From: Streptomyces antioxidans
GTDB taxonomy: Bacteria > Actinomycetota > Actinomycetes > Streptomycetales > Streptomycetaceae
DNA length: 54,991 nt
NCBI RefSeq assembly: GCF_000968685.2
Contig: NZ_LAKD02000084.1
Location: forward strand, 1-54,991
Direction of reading: 5' to 3'
Shown here: in pieces, positions 24,841-32,657 of the stretch
How the letters are laid out: every line of letters starts with the position of its first letter
How positions within the stretch are numbered: position 1 is the first letter of the stretch
Position numbers and translations under genes: made by a program
Notes under the pieces: model-generated
What the model saw: only the letters and a program-made list of their open reading frames with translations
What the model was told of the DNA's origin: nothing
Databases searched by the model: none

Positions 24841-25863
24841 TCAGCCCTGGTTCTCTTCCTCGGACCCCGAGAGTCCTGGGTCATCTAAGCCCGCCAGGTT
24901 CCGCAACGCGTCGCCCAGCCCGGCCGCGACCATGCCGCCGCCCACGGCCCCCGCCGCCGTACCGGCCGTGACGCCCGCGGTACCCGCGATGCCCGCGGTA
25001 CGCGCTATGGCCGCACTGGTGCGGCCATAGCGGGCGCGGGCTTCGATGAGCGCCCGGATCCAGGAGTCGATCTCACCGGTCCAGTCGCGCTGCTCAAAGC
25101 CCTCATGACCCTCGTAGGGCTCGTGGCCCTCGTGGCCCTCGTAGCCCTCGTGGTCTTCATGGTGCACGGTGTGGCGGCCCTGGACGTCGCCAGACCCACC
25201 GCCGCGCTTGTCGGCCTCCAGGACGACCTCCATGCCGTCGGGCCCGGTGAGGAGGGTCAGCGTGATCTCGTTCACGTCGTGGAGGTACTGAGGGGCCGGG
25301 GTGAGCTCGATCTCCTGGTGGAACGGGAGCCGCTGCCCGGTGCCCGCTATATGGGCGAGCCGCAGATCGGCGGCGACGAGGCCGAAGCCGAGCCGCCCCA
25401 GCGCCCCCAGCACGGCCTCCTGGACCGGCAGCGGGCGCACGATCAGCGGCTCCGGGTCGTCGTGGCCCCTGGCGCCCGCCGCCGCGAGTTCGACCCGGAT
25501 GCCCAGGACGACACCCAGCGGCTGCCCGGAGACCTCGGTGAGCGGCGTTTCCCACGGCAGGTGAACGCTGAACGGAATATCTCTGTGCCGTCTCGCGTCG
25601 AGCCGGAACCCGCCGCCGAGCCGGAGACGGTCGAAGACCACACCGTCCTCGTGCCCCTCGCCGCCGTACCCGGCCCTGGCCCCGACTCCGACTCCGGCGA
25701 CCAGCTCCAGCGCGAGGTGCTCGAGATCGCAGGCGCTGGCTCCGCCCCGGAGCCGCACATGCCCCCGCACCACCCCACCGGGGCGCACCGGCTCCCGGTC
25801 CAGGATCGTGTCCACCACGGGCCCACCGACACCGAGCGAGCCGAGCACTCGTTTGAACACCAT
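24841..25863 (-). CDS. Spo0M-family sporulation-control protein
   Basis: The 340-residue protein has the arrestin-like Spo0M N-terminal domain (about residues 1-245): MVFKRVLGSLGVGGPVVDT, then VRPGGVVRGHVRL. In Bacillus this family influences sporulation; in actinobacteria the role is unclear. The C-terminal part is unusual, with a His/Glu/Gly repeat (EGHEGHEPYEGHEG) followed by an Ala/Gly-rich hydrophobic segment and an acidic end. The ATG at 25863 follows AAGGAGTGA at somewhat long spacing. The long open frame upstream of this ATG has no conserved content. Confidence 0.9.
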   Translation of the reverse strand: MVFKRVLGSLGVGGPVVDTILDREPVRPGGVVRGHVRLRGGASACDLEHLALELVAGVGVGARAGYGGEGHEDGVVFDRLRLGGGFRLDARRHRDIPFSVHLPWETPLTEVSGQPLGVVLGIRVELAAAGARGHDDPEPLIVRPLPVQEAVLGALGRLGFGLVAADLRLAHIAGTGQRLPFHQEIELTPAPQYLHDVNEITLTLLTGPDGMEVVLEADKRGGGSGDVQGRHTVHHEDHEGYEGHEGHEPYEGHEGFEQRDWTGEIDSWIRALIEARARYGRTSAAIARTAGIAGTAGVTAGTAAGAVGGGMVAAGLGDALRNLAGLDDPGLSGSEEENQG

Positions 25864-26108
25864 CGCGGCGTTCACTCCTTCACTGTCACGGTGATCATTC
25901 TCTGTTCCGTGTGGGGGGGCGTTCGTTCCTGGCTTCCGTGGGGGGCATGCGTGGAACGAACGGGATGGTAAAGGGATTCCCATGTACGCGTCCTGGGGTG
26001 GCAAAACCGGCCAGAGACGGTGCGGTTCCGGCCACTGGGGTGTCCGGTGGTCCATGATCGGTTGATCGCCACATCCGCGAAGTGTGGGCGCGAGGACGGG
26101 AGAAACCG

Positions 26109-26231
26109 ATGTCACGTGTGCGACGGATGAGATCGGCGCTGCTGAGCGTCGTGGCGATCGTCGTGAGCGCGGGAATCCGGCGATGGCGGCACAGGAAGGC
26201 CCGCGGCCGCGCCCAGGACGCCGGTAACTGA
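26109..26231 (+). CDS. Possible small protein with one hydrophobic helix (40 aa)
   Basis: An ATG at 26109 is preceded by GGGAGA at 5-base spacing and opens a 40-codon frame. The peptide is a basic start (MSRVRRMRS), a hydrophobic stretch (ALLSVVAIVVSAGI), then a strongly basic tail (RRWRHRKARGR). The layout suggests a small membrane-anchored protein. It lies in the 573-base gap between spo0M and ctaD, otherwise empty. No family recognised. Confidence 0.45.
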   Translation: MSRVRRMRSALLSVVAIVVSAGIRRWRHRKARGRAQDAGN

Positions 26232-26248
26232 ACCGGCTTGACGCCATG

Positions 26249-26318
26249 AATGCCCCGACCCTTGACACCACGGAATGCCCCGACCCTTGACGCCGGTGAA
26301 TGACCGGGCCTTACGGCG
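26249..26318. repeat. 25-bp direct repeats upstream of ctaD
   Basis: Two copies of a 25-base unit starting AATGCCCCGACCCTTGAC begin at 26249 and 26274, followed by a diverged third copy at 26299. The repeated CTTGAC could be -35-like. They lie 120-190 bases before the ctaD start and may be regulatory or simply a duplication. Confidence 0.75.
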
Positions 26319-26436
26319 AGTCGGGTCCGAATCGCCATTCCGCTTCGGGTAATGGTGGGCGAATCGATACAGCGAATTCGTCGGCCGGTGCCGCCGGCCG
26401 CCCACCCCTGCAGACGGCCGAGGAGCGGACACGGAC

Positions 26437-28248
26437 ATGGCGACGACAACCAAGCCCGAATATGAAGCTCCCGCCGAACCCACCAGACTCGGCAGCCTCG
26501 TGGTCGACTGGCTCACCACCACGGACCACAAGAAAATCGGACACCTGTACTTGGTGACCGCGTTCGGTTTCTTTCTGATCGGCGGCCTTCTGGCCATGAT
26601 CATGCGGGCCGAACTCGCCCGGCCGGGACTGCAATTGGTCAGCCCGGAGCAGTACAACCAGGCTTTCACCCTGCACGGCACGCTGATGCTGCTGCTCTTC
26701 GCCACGCCGGTATTCGCCGGATTCGCCAACGAGATCATGCCGCTCCAGATCGGCGCCCCGGATGTCGCCTTTCCCCGGCTGAATATGCTCGCGTACTGGC
26801 TCTTCCTCTTCGGCGGGTTGATCGTGATCGGCGGTCTGCTCACCCCCGGCGGCGCGTCGGACTTCGGCTGGACGGCCTACACGCCGCTCAGCAGCAAGGC
26901 GCGGACCCCGGGTGTGGGCGGCGACATGTGGGTGATGGGCCTCGCCCTCTCCGGCTTCGGGACGATCCTGGGCGCCGTCAACTTCATCACGACCATCGTG
27001 TGCATGCGCGCCCCGGGAATGACGATGTTCCGGATGCCCATCTTCACCTGGAACATCCTCTTCACCTCGATCCTGGTGCTGCTCGCCTTTCCCACCCTGG
27101 CGGCCGCCCTGCTGGTGCTGGAGGCGGACCGCAAATTCGGCGCGGTCGTCTTCGAGGGGGCCAACGGCGGTCCGTTGCTGTGGCAGCACCTCTTCTGGTT
27201 CTTCGGCCACCCCGAGGTCTACATCATCGCCCTGCCGTTCTTCGGCATCATCACCGAAATCATCCCGGTGTTCTCCCGCAAGGTGGTCTTCGGCTATATG
27301 GGTCTGGTGGGGGCCACTATCAGCATCACCGGCCTCTCCGCGACGGTATGGGCCCACCACATGTTCGCCACCGGAGCCGTGCTCCTGCCGTTCTTCTCCT
27401 TTATGACGTTCCTCATCGCGGTGCCGACCGGGGTGAAGTTCTTCAACTGGATCGGAACCATGTGGCGCGGCTCCCTCTCCTTCGAGACGCCGATGCTGTG
27501 GTCCGTCGGCTTCCTGGTCACCTTTCTCTTCGGCGGGCTGACCGGGGTGATCCTGGCCTCGCCTCCGTTGGATTTCGAGGTCCATGACAGCTATTTCGTC
27601 GTCGCCCACTTCCACTACGTGGTCTTCGGTACGGTGGTCTTCGCGATGTTCGCCGGATTCTATTTCTGGTGGCCCAAGTTCACCGGCAAAATGCTCGACG
27701 AACGCCTCGGCCAGATCCACTTCTGGACCCTGTTCGTCGGCTTCCACACCACCTTCCTGGTTCACCACTGGCTCGGCGTCATCGGCATGCCGCGCCGCTA
27801 TGTCGACTATCTGGCCGCCGACGGTTTCACCACGCTGAACACGGTCTCCACCATCGGCTCGTTCCTCCTGGGCCTGTCCACGCTGCCGTTCCTCTACAAC
27901 GTGTGGAGAACCGGGAAGTACGGGAAGCGGGTCGAGCTCGACGACCCCTGGGGATGGGGCCGCTCCCTGGAATGGGCCACCTCGTGCCCGCCGCCCCGGC
28001 ACAATTTCCTCACCCTGCCGAAGATCCGCTCCGAATCCCCCGCCTTCGACCTCCACCACCCCGAGGTCGTCCCCCACGAGGTCCCCACCACCAACCGACC
28101 GCCCCTCTCCGAGGCCATGGGCGCCCCGGTTGACCTCGGCACCGAGGACGACCGCAGCGGAGGGGATGGCCGTACCGGCGGGCACGGCCACACCGGCGGC
28201 GGGCCGGGCCCCGAAACGGGCGACGACACCGAGGGCCGCGAGGGCTGA
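26437..28248 (+). CDS. ctaD: Cytochrome c oxidase subunit I (aa3-type), solitary copy
   Basis: The 603-residue protein contains all ligands of the haem-copper core: His80 (TLHGTLM) and His393 for haem a, His391 for haem a3, and His258 with the cross-linked Tyr262 (GHPEVY), His307 and His308 for CuB. Twelve transmembrane helices are expected. The C-terminal ~60 residues form a Gly/Asp/His-rich tail that extends past the usual end. No ctaC, ctaE or ctaF gene is nearby, whereas Streptomyces normally has ctaD within a cta operon, so this is probably a second copy. The ATG at 26437 has GAGGAG upstream at long spacing. Confidence 0.97.
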   Translation: MATTTKPEYEAPAEPTRLGSLVVDWLTTTDHKKIGHLYLVTAFGFFLIGGLLAMIMRAELARPGLQLVSPEQYNQAFTLHGTLMLLLFATPVFAGFANEIMPLQIGAPDVAFPRLNMLAYWLFLFGGLIVIGGLLTPGGASDFGWTAYTPLSSKARTPGVGGDMWVMGLALSGFGTILGAVNFITTIVCMRAPGMTMFRMPIFTWNILFTSILVLLAFPTLAAALLVLEADRKFGAVVFEGANGGPLLWQHLFWFFGHPEVYIIALPFFGIITEIIPVFSRKVVFGYMGLVGATISITGLSATVWAHHMFATGAVLLPFFSFMTFLIAVPTGVKFFNWIGTMWRGSLSFETPMLWSVGFLVTFLFGGLTGVILASPPLDFEVHDSYFVVAHFHYVVFGTVVFAMFAGFYFWWPKFTGKMLDERLGQIHFWTLFVGFHTTFLVHHWLGVIGMPRRYVDYLAADGFTTLNTVSTIGSFLLGLSTLPFLYNVWRTGKYGKRVELDDPWGWGRSLEWATSCPPPRHNFLTLPKIRSESPAFDLHHPEVVPHEVPTTNRPPLSEAMGAPVDLGTEDDRSGGDGRTGGHGHTGGGPGPETGDDTEGREG

Positions 28249-28397
28249 CCCTCGCCGGTGGGCGGCTGATGAGACCGTCGCCTCGTAGGTAGGTTTATCC
28301 GCGGGCGAAGGCCTCAGCGGACCCGCTGCCGGCGGAGGCGTTCTAGCCGGTGATGGCTTCGAACCAGGCCGGGTGGCGATTGCGGGAGGTGCGGACC

Positions 28398-29186
28398 ATG
28401 GCTCGGCGTTCACGGCTGCGGCCGGTTGGGGATGTGGCGGCGGCCGATTGGGTGGTTGCGGGGACCGGGCCGTTCGGGTCCGGAGTGGGCTCTCTCGTAC
28501 CGCACGGATTCGAGGCGTACGCGCGGATTCCGCATCCGGCGTCGGCGTCTGACGGCACCCCCGTGACATGGGCGGAGGTGGCCGCGTGGTCGGGCAGGGT
28601 GATGCATCCGCGGGCACAGTTCCGGGCGCTCGCCACTCCCGCGTCGGATGTGCGAGCGGCGAAGCCCTGGGAGGAGGAGCCCGAACCCGGCACGCTGCCC
28701 CCTACCGCGCTCACGGCGCTGTGCGACGTCCTGGCCCGGCACACCACGTCAGCTGACCGCTGCTGGTTCTGCGTCTGGGACGGCTACGAGTCCACATCAG
28801 ACGGCCGCGGGACCATCACTTTCACGTCCACTTTCACGTCGGAGGAGGAAAGTGGGCAGCCGGAGCCGGATCTGCTTCCACCGGAGTTTCCGCCAGACAT
28901 CGTCAATGGCCCTCGAGTGGAGCTGCCGAAACGCAGCTATCTCCTGCTCGATGGTCCGCTCGACGCCGCGGGGGAACTGGCGATGTCACTCTTTCCGCAG
29001 TCGCCCAACCTGTTCTGGCCCGACGAACGGACCTGGTGTGTCGCGACGGACACCGACCTCGACTCCACCTATCTCGGTGGCCCGGCGGCGCTCGTCGCCG
29101 CCCTGCTGTCGGATGAGCGTCTGGAGGCCGTGCGGGCCGAGGTGACCGATCCGGTGTGGGCCGACAGCGACGAGGTCAACCGCTGA
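28398..29186 (+). CDS. Protein of unknown function (262 aa)
   Basis: The ATG at 28398 follows GGAGGTG at good spacing and starts a 262-residue protein that I do not recognise. It begins MARRSRLRPVGDVAAADWVV, is soluble and mixed in composition, and contains Trp-rich patches (DRCWFCVWDGYES) and a FWPDERTWCVATDTD segment. There is no signal peptide or membrane helix. It is the first gene after ctaD in an accessory patch that runs to the tRNA. Confidence 0.75.
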   Translation: MARRSRLRPVGDVAAADWVVAGTGPFGSGVGSLVPHGFEAYARIPHPASASDGTPVTWAEVAAWSGRVMHPRAQFRALATPASDVRAAKPWEEEPEPGTLPPTALTALCDVLARHTTSADRCWFCVWDGYESTSDGRGTITFTSTFTSEEESGQPEPDLLPPEFPPDIVNGPRVELPKRSYLLLDGPLDAAGELAMSLFPQSPNLFWPDERTWCVATDTDLDSTYLGGPAALVAALLSDERLEAVRAEVTDPVWADSDEVNR

Positions 29187-29337
29187 TCTGGGGTCAGCAC
29201 CTCGCGGAGCGCACCTTTTTACCAGCAGCCGACGAGCATCGTCATCGACATCGATTTCTTCGCCCGTGAGCCAGAATTCACAGCGCTTCGATCTCGGCGC
29301 GACCAGGGCCAGACGATGAAGAACAAGCTGAGGGACG

Positions 29338-29742
29338 TCAGAACTGGTTGGCTGCCCAGTCCCGGCTGCGCTGGAACAGGCGCCAGCCGTCGGTGTCCTG
29401 CCGCCCAGCCAGGAAGGCGCCCTGAGCGGTGTCGTAGACCTCGCAGCCGAACGCCTCAGCCAGCAGGAAGATCGGTTCCATGACATCGTCACCGCTGCCG
29501 CGGACCTCCAGAAGGAGCGAACCGACCGGGTCGTCCCGGCCGACAAGCAGCTCGATCGACCAGGTGGGGCCGTTCAGGATCCCCCATGGCGGGTTCGACA
29601 GGTCGACGTCGGGCATTACCCTTCGTATCGTCTCCCGTACATAGCCAAGCGACCTGATTGGCGGGCTCTGATAGTCATCCGGTAGGTCGTCTATCGAGGC
29701 GATGCCCTCTGGCAGGCGTGCTACGTGAACATCCCAACTCAT
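29338..29742 (-). CDS. Protein of unknown function (134 aa)
   Basis: The ATG at 29742 has AGGAAGGG upstream and opens a 134-residue soluble protein starting MSWDVHVARLPEG. It contains PPWGILNGPTWSIELLVG and FLLAEAFGCEVYDTAQGAF, and ends in a Trp-rich stretch. Small proteins of this general layout occur in actinobacterial accessory regions, but I cannot assign a function. It is convergent with the preceding 262-residue gene. Confidence 0.7.
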   Translation of the reverse strand: MSWDVHVARLPEGIASIDDLPDDYQSPPIRSLGYVRETIRRVMPDVDLSNPPWGILNGPTWSIELLVGRDDPVGSLLLEVRGSGDDVMEPIFLLAEAFGCEVYDTAQGAFLAGRQDTDGWRLFQRSRDWAANQF

Positions 29743-29908
29743 GCGGCCCTTCCTATCATTGGCTTCGGAGCACACCATAGAGGGCAAATTGCGGCCATCC
29801 TGATTGGTGCTCGTTGAAGCCGCCTGACCATTCGTCATGGAAACGACGGGGCTGCTTTGAACGCGATGGCCTGTACGTATAAGAGCTGACCTCGTACGTT
29901 CTCGAAGC

Positions 29909-30145
29909 ATGGGCGATAAGAAGCAGCGTCGCGGCCGGGCTCGGGGCCAGAAGGGCAGGGCGGCCAAGCGGCGGGAAGCTCTGGAGTCTGCACGGCGCAC
30001 CGATGAGGGAAGACCTCACGAGGAGAGTCCTCGAGGCGATAGTTGGCGATCGAAGATCTATGCCTGTGCCCAGAATGGAAAGGAGTACGTCCTGGTCCCG
30101 AACTCCACGACCGGAACGGGACTGCGCCGGAAGTACCTCAGCTGA
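29909..30145 (+). CDS. Doubtful small basic protein (78 aa)
   Basis: The open frame from ATG 29909 encodes a very basic N-terminus (MGDKKQRRGRARGQKGRAAK) and a less charged C-terminus (YACAQNGKEYVLVPNSTTG). There is no clear ribosome site and third-codon GC bias is weak, so it may not be a gene. The surrounding DNA is AT-richer than the core and appears to be decayed accessory sequence. Confidence 0.25.
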   Translation: MGDKKQRRGRARGQKGRAAKRREALESARRTDEGRPHEESPRGDSWRSKIYACAQNGKEYVLVPNSTTGTGLRRKYLS

Positions 30146-30149
30146 GGTG

Positions 30150-30370
30150 TCATGTCAGGTGGTCACCGACGAGGTGGACCTTCGCCTCCAACTTGCCGCG
30201 ATCGATCGGGTTCGGCCCCGTCGAAGGCCCCCTTTGACCGCGCGGACACTGACCGAGTCGATCGCGCAACGCGACCAGCCCATCTGGCCCGCACCCGGGC
30301 CTCGGACCAGTCCGTAAAGCGTTGGTGCACCGTCTGCCAGGAAGCGCCCAAAACCGGCGGCAGGCTGCCG
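30150..30370 (-). pseudogene. Remnant of an IS5-family transposase
   Basis: Read on the minus strand, three successive fragments typical of IS5-family transposases appear in three different frames: ASWQTVHQRFTDWS (cf. the WxTVxxRFxxW motif), IDSVSVRAVKGG (the DSxSVRAxKGG motif around the first catalytic Asp), and GPNPIDRGKLEAKVHLVGD (the GPNPxDRGKxGxKxH motif). At least two frameshifts separate them, and both ends of the gene are missing. No terminal inverted repeats were found. Confidence 0.7.
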
Positions 30371-30583
30371 CTAGGCGCAACCGGAGACGGCGACGAAGAC
30401 AATCGCCACAAGCACGGCACGGTCATCGCACGGCCGTCGACTCCGCCGAGCGCGTACCAGCGGATCCGGCGCCATGTCCTGGGAGCGGCTGTGGTCCCGG
30501 TGAAACACATTCCCGCTTCTCGGAATGAGAAGGAGTGTGACAAGGAGACAGGACGTGATGTCCCCCCTCGCCACCCTTCTGCG

Positions 30584-30659
30584 TGGCGCCCCCGGCAGGA
30601 CTCGAACCTGCGGCCAAGCGCTTAGAAGGCGCCTGCTCTATCCACTGAGCTACGGGGGC
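30584..30659 (-). tRNA. tRNA-Arg (anticodon TCT)
   Basis: Read on the minus strand the 76 bases fold as a complete tRNA: acceptor GCCCCCG paired with CGGGGGC, D-arm GCTC/GAGC, anticodon stem GGCGC/GCGCT with loop CTTCTAA (anticodon TCT), T-arm containing GGTTCGAGTCC, and an encoded CCA end. It reads the rare AGA codon. Its 3' end faces the accessory patch with the transposase remnant, the usual side for integration at tRNA genes. Confidence 0.96.
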
Positions 30660-31031
30660 CGGTGGTGGTCATGGAGCGGGTGAGCCCCGGTGCCTGCGGG
30701 GTCGGCGGGGCGGCCGTGGTGCGGGTGGCCGGGCTCGACGGACCGTGACCTTGCCGGGACAAGGATAGGGCTCCTTGCACCTCGCCCCGGTTGCTTCACC
30801 TCCGTGGCACGTTGTGGAGGTTCGGTGAAGCGGTCTGATAATCGCAGGCAGGTCCGAAACTTGCATCGTTTTTCACGCCTCAAGGAACGGGTGTTGTGTA
30901 CTCGTTATGCCCGCGCCTCTGTCGTCACGTCCGCCTCGTGCTCCTTTTGGGGTGATCCGGGTGGGTCTCTTTGACGCACACGAATGAGCATACGCTTCAA
31001 AAAGACATCAAAAGCGGGCATTCTTCATCAC
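30660..31031. other. Intergenic region between tRNA-Arg and dynA-like gene
   Basis: No gene is supported here. It contains an inverted repeat GCTTCACC (30793-30800) / GGTGAAGC (30824-30831). A possible promoter overlaps the right arm, with TTGTGG at 30812-30817 and TGATAA at 30836-30841. This may drive the rightward GTPase operon. Confidence 0.4.
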
Positions 31032-32651
31032 GTGGCGATCTTGGACGTACGGCCCCGGCTGCTCGACGCGCTGACCTCACTGCGTGACCGTGTCGACGCC
31101 GCTCGGTTTCCGCTCCCCCTTCCCGGCGCCGACCGCGCTCGCCGTAGCCGCGCCGAGCTGCTCGCTCAACTGGACGACTACCTCGTGCCCCGGTTGCGCG
31201 CCCCCGAAGCGCCCCTGCTCGCGGTAATCGGGGGATCGACGGGGGCGGGCAAATCCACCCTCGTCAATTCGCTGGTCGGCCGACGCGTCACCGAGGCCGG
31301 TGTGTTGCGGCCCACAACGCGTACGCCGGTGCTGGTGTGTCACCCCGACGACCACCCCTGGTTCGCCGGGCAGCGGGTGCTGCCGCGGCTCACCCGGGTG
31401 TGGGTCCCGGCGCAGGGGGAGCGCGCGGAGAGCGCGTACGACGAGGAGGGGCGGGCGCAGGAGGGGCCCGCGGCGCTGCGGGTGGAGACCGACGCGGGGC
31501 TGGCGCGGGGGCTCGCGCTGCTCGACGCGCCCGACATCGACTCGCTGGTCGCGCGGAACCGCGATCTGGCAGCGGAGCTGATCTGCGCCGCCGACATCTG
31601 GGTGCTCGTCACCACCGCCACCCGCTACGGCGACGCCGTCCCCTGGCATCTACTGCGGACCGCCAAGGAGTACGACGTCACCCTCGTCACCGTTCTGGAC
31701 CGGGTGCCGCACCAGCTGGCCGCCGAGGTCTCACGGCAGTACGCCGGGCTCCTTACGGCGGCCGGGCTCGGCGATGTCCCGCGCTTCACCATCCCGGAGC
31801 TCCCCGAATCCGCGGGCGGCGGCAGTGGGCTGCTCCCGGCCACCGCCGTCGCCGCCCTGCGCACCTGGCTCACCCAGCACGCACAGGATCCGTACGCCCG
31901 CACCGCCGCTGCCGCCCGTACGGCCGCCGGGACGCTCGCCTCGCTGCGCGCCCGGATGCCCGCGCTGGCCGGGGCCGCGGCGGCACAGCACGCGGCCGCG
32001 GTGCGGCTGGTCCAGCGGGTCGAGGGCGCGTACGGGGAGGCCGGGGAACGGGTGCGGCGCGAGATCGCGCAGGGGGCGGCGCTCGCGGGCGGTGCGCTCA
32101 CCCACTGGCACGGCCTGCCGCACGGCAGCGCCCCCGATGAGCTCCTTAACGCTCTGACCGACTCCCTGGCCACCCTGCTGCGCGGCGCGGCCGCCACGGC
32201 TGACGAACGGGTCGCGGAGGCCGGGAGGCAGGACCCGGCCGCGCGGGCCGGGCTCGCCCCGTGCGACGCGCGGGGCGCCGCCGAGCGGATCGGCGTGGCC
32301 GTACGGCACTGGCGGCGCTGCGTCGAGGAGCTGGCCGAGGAGGAGGCCCGGGCCCGGATCGCCGAATGCGGTGGCAGCTGCGTCCCCGAGGAGATCGCCG
32401 CGCTGCTCGCCGCGTCCCTCCTGGGCGGACGCCGCGCCCGTAAGGCGGGCGAGAAGCTCGCCGAGACCCTGGGCGCGCAAGCGGCACTGCGCCTGGGCGA
32501 CCGCGGCGGACGGCTGCTCGACGGCTGTGTCACCCGCGCCATGCGGGCGGAGCGCGACCGCAGGCTCGCCCCTCTGGACGCCCTGGACATGTCCCCGGAA
32601 CACCAGGTCGAGCTGATCGCCGCGCTGTCCGTACTGCAGAAGGAGAGGTGA
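31032..32651 (+). CDS. dynA: Dynamin-like GTPase (DynA-like)
   Basis: The 539-residue protein has a GTPase P-loop GGSTGAGKST (67-76), a switch threonine region (RPTTRTPVLV), a G3-like LLDAPDID and a long helical C-terminal half without membrane segments. In Streptomyces, paired dynamin-like proteins DynA and DynB stabilise FtsZ rings during sporulation septation; this gene pair, one soluble and one with two membrane helices, matches that arrangement. The start is set at GTG 31032: the preceding 16 codons from ATG 30984 (ATA, AAA, TCA, ATT and others) have the AT-rich third bases of non-coding DNA here. It lies 6 bases before the second GTPase gene. The symbol is assigned by resemblance and context. 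Confidence 0.85.
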   Translation: MAILDVRPRLLDALTSLRDRVDAARFPLPLPGADRARRSRAELLAQLDDYLVPRLRAPEAPLLAVIGGSTGAGKSTLVNSLVGRRVTEAGVLRPTTRTPVLVCHPDDHPWFAGQRVLPRLTRVWVPAQGERAESAYDEEGRAQEGPAALRVETDAGLARGLALLDAPDIDSLVARNRDLAAELICAADIWVLVTTATRYGDAVPWHLLRTAKEYDVTLVTVLDRVPHQLAAEVSRQYAGLLTAAGLGDVPRFTIPELPESAGGGSGLLPATAVAALRTWLTQHAQDPYARTAAAARTAAGTLASLRARMPALAGAAAAQHAAAVRLVQRVEGAYGEAGERVRREIAQGAALAGGALTHWHGLPHGSAPDELLNALTDSLATLLRGAAATADERVAEAGRQDPAARAGLAPCDARGAAERIGVAVRHWRRCVEELAEEEARARIAECGGSCVPEEIAALLAASLLGGRRARKAGEKLAETLGAQAALRLGDRGGRLLDGCVTRAMRAERDRRLAPLDALDMSPEHQVELIAALSVLQKER

Positions 32652-32657
32652 CCGCAG

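Noticed and set aside
28986..29546. Minus-strand 186-codon frame
   Set aside because: It overlaps two better supported genes on both sides and has no ribosome site or family resemblance.
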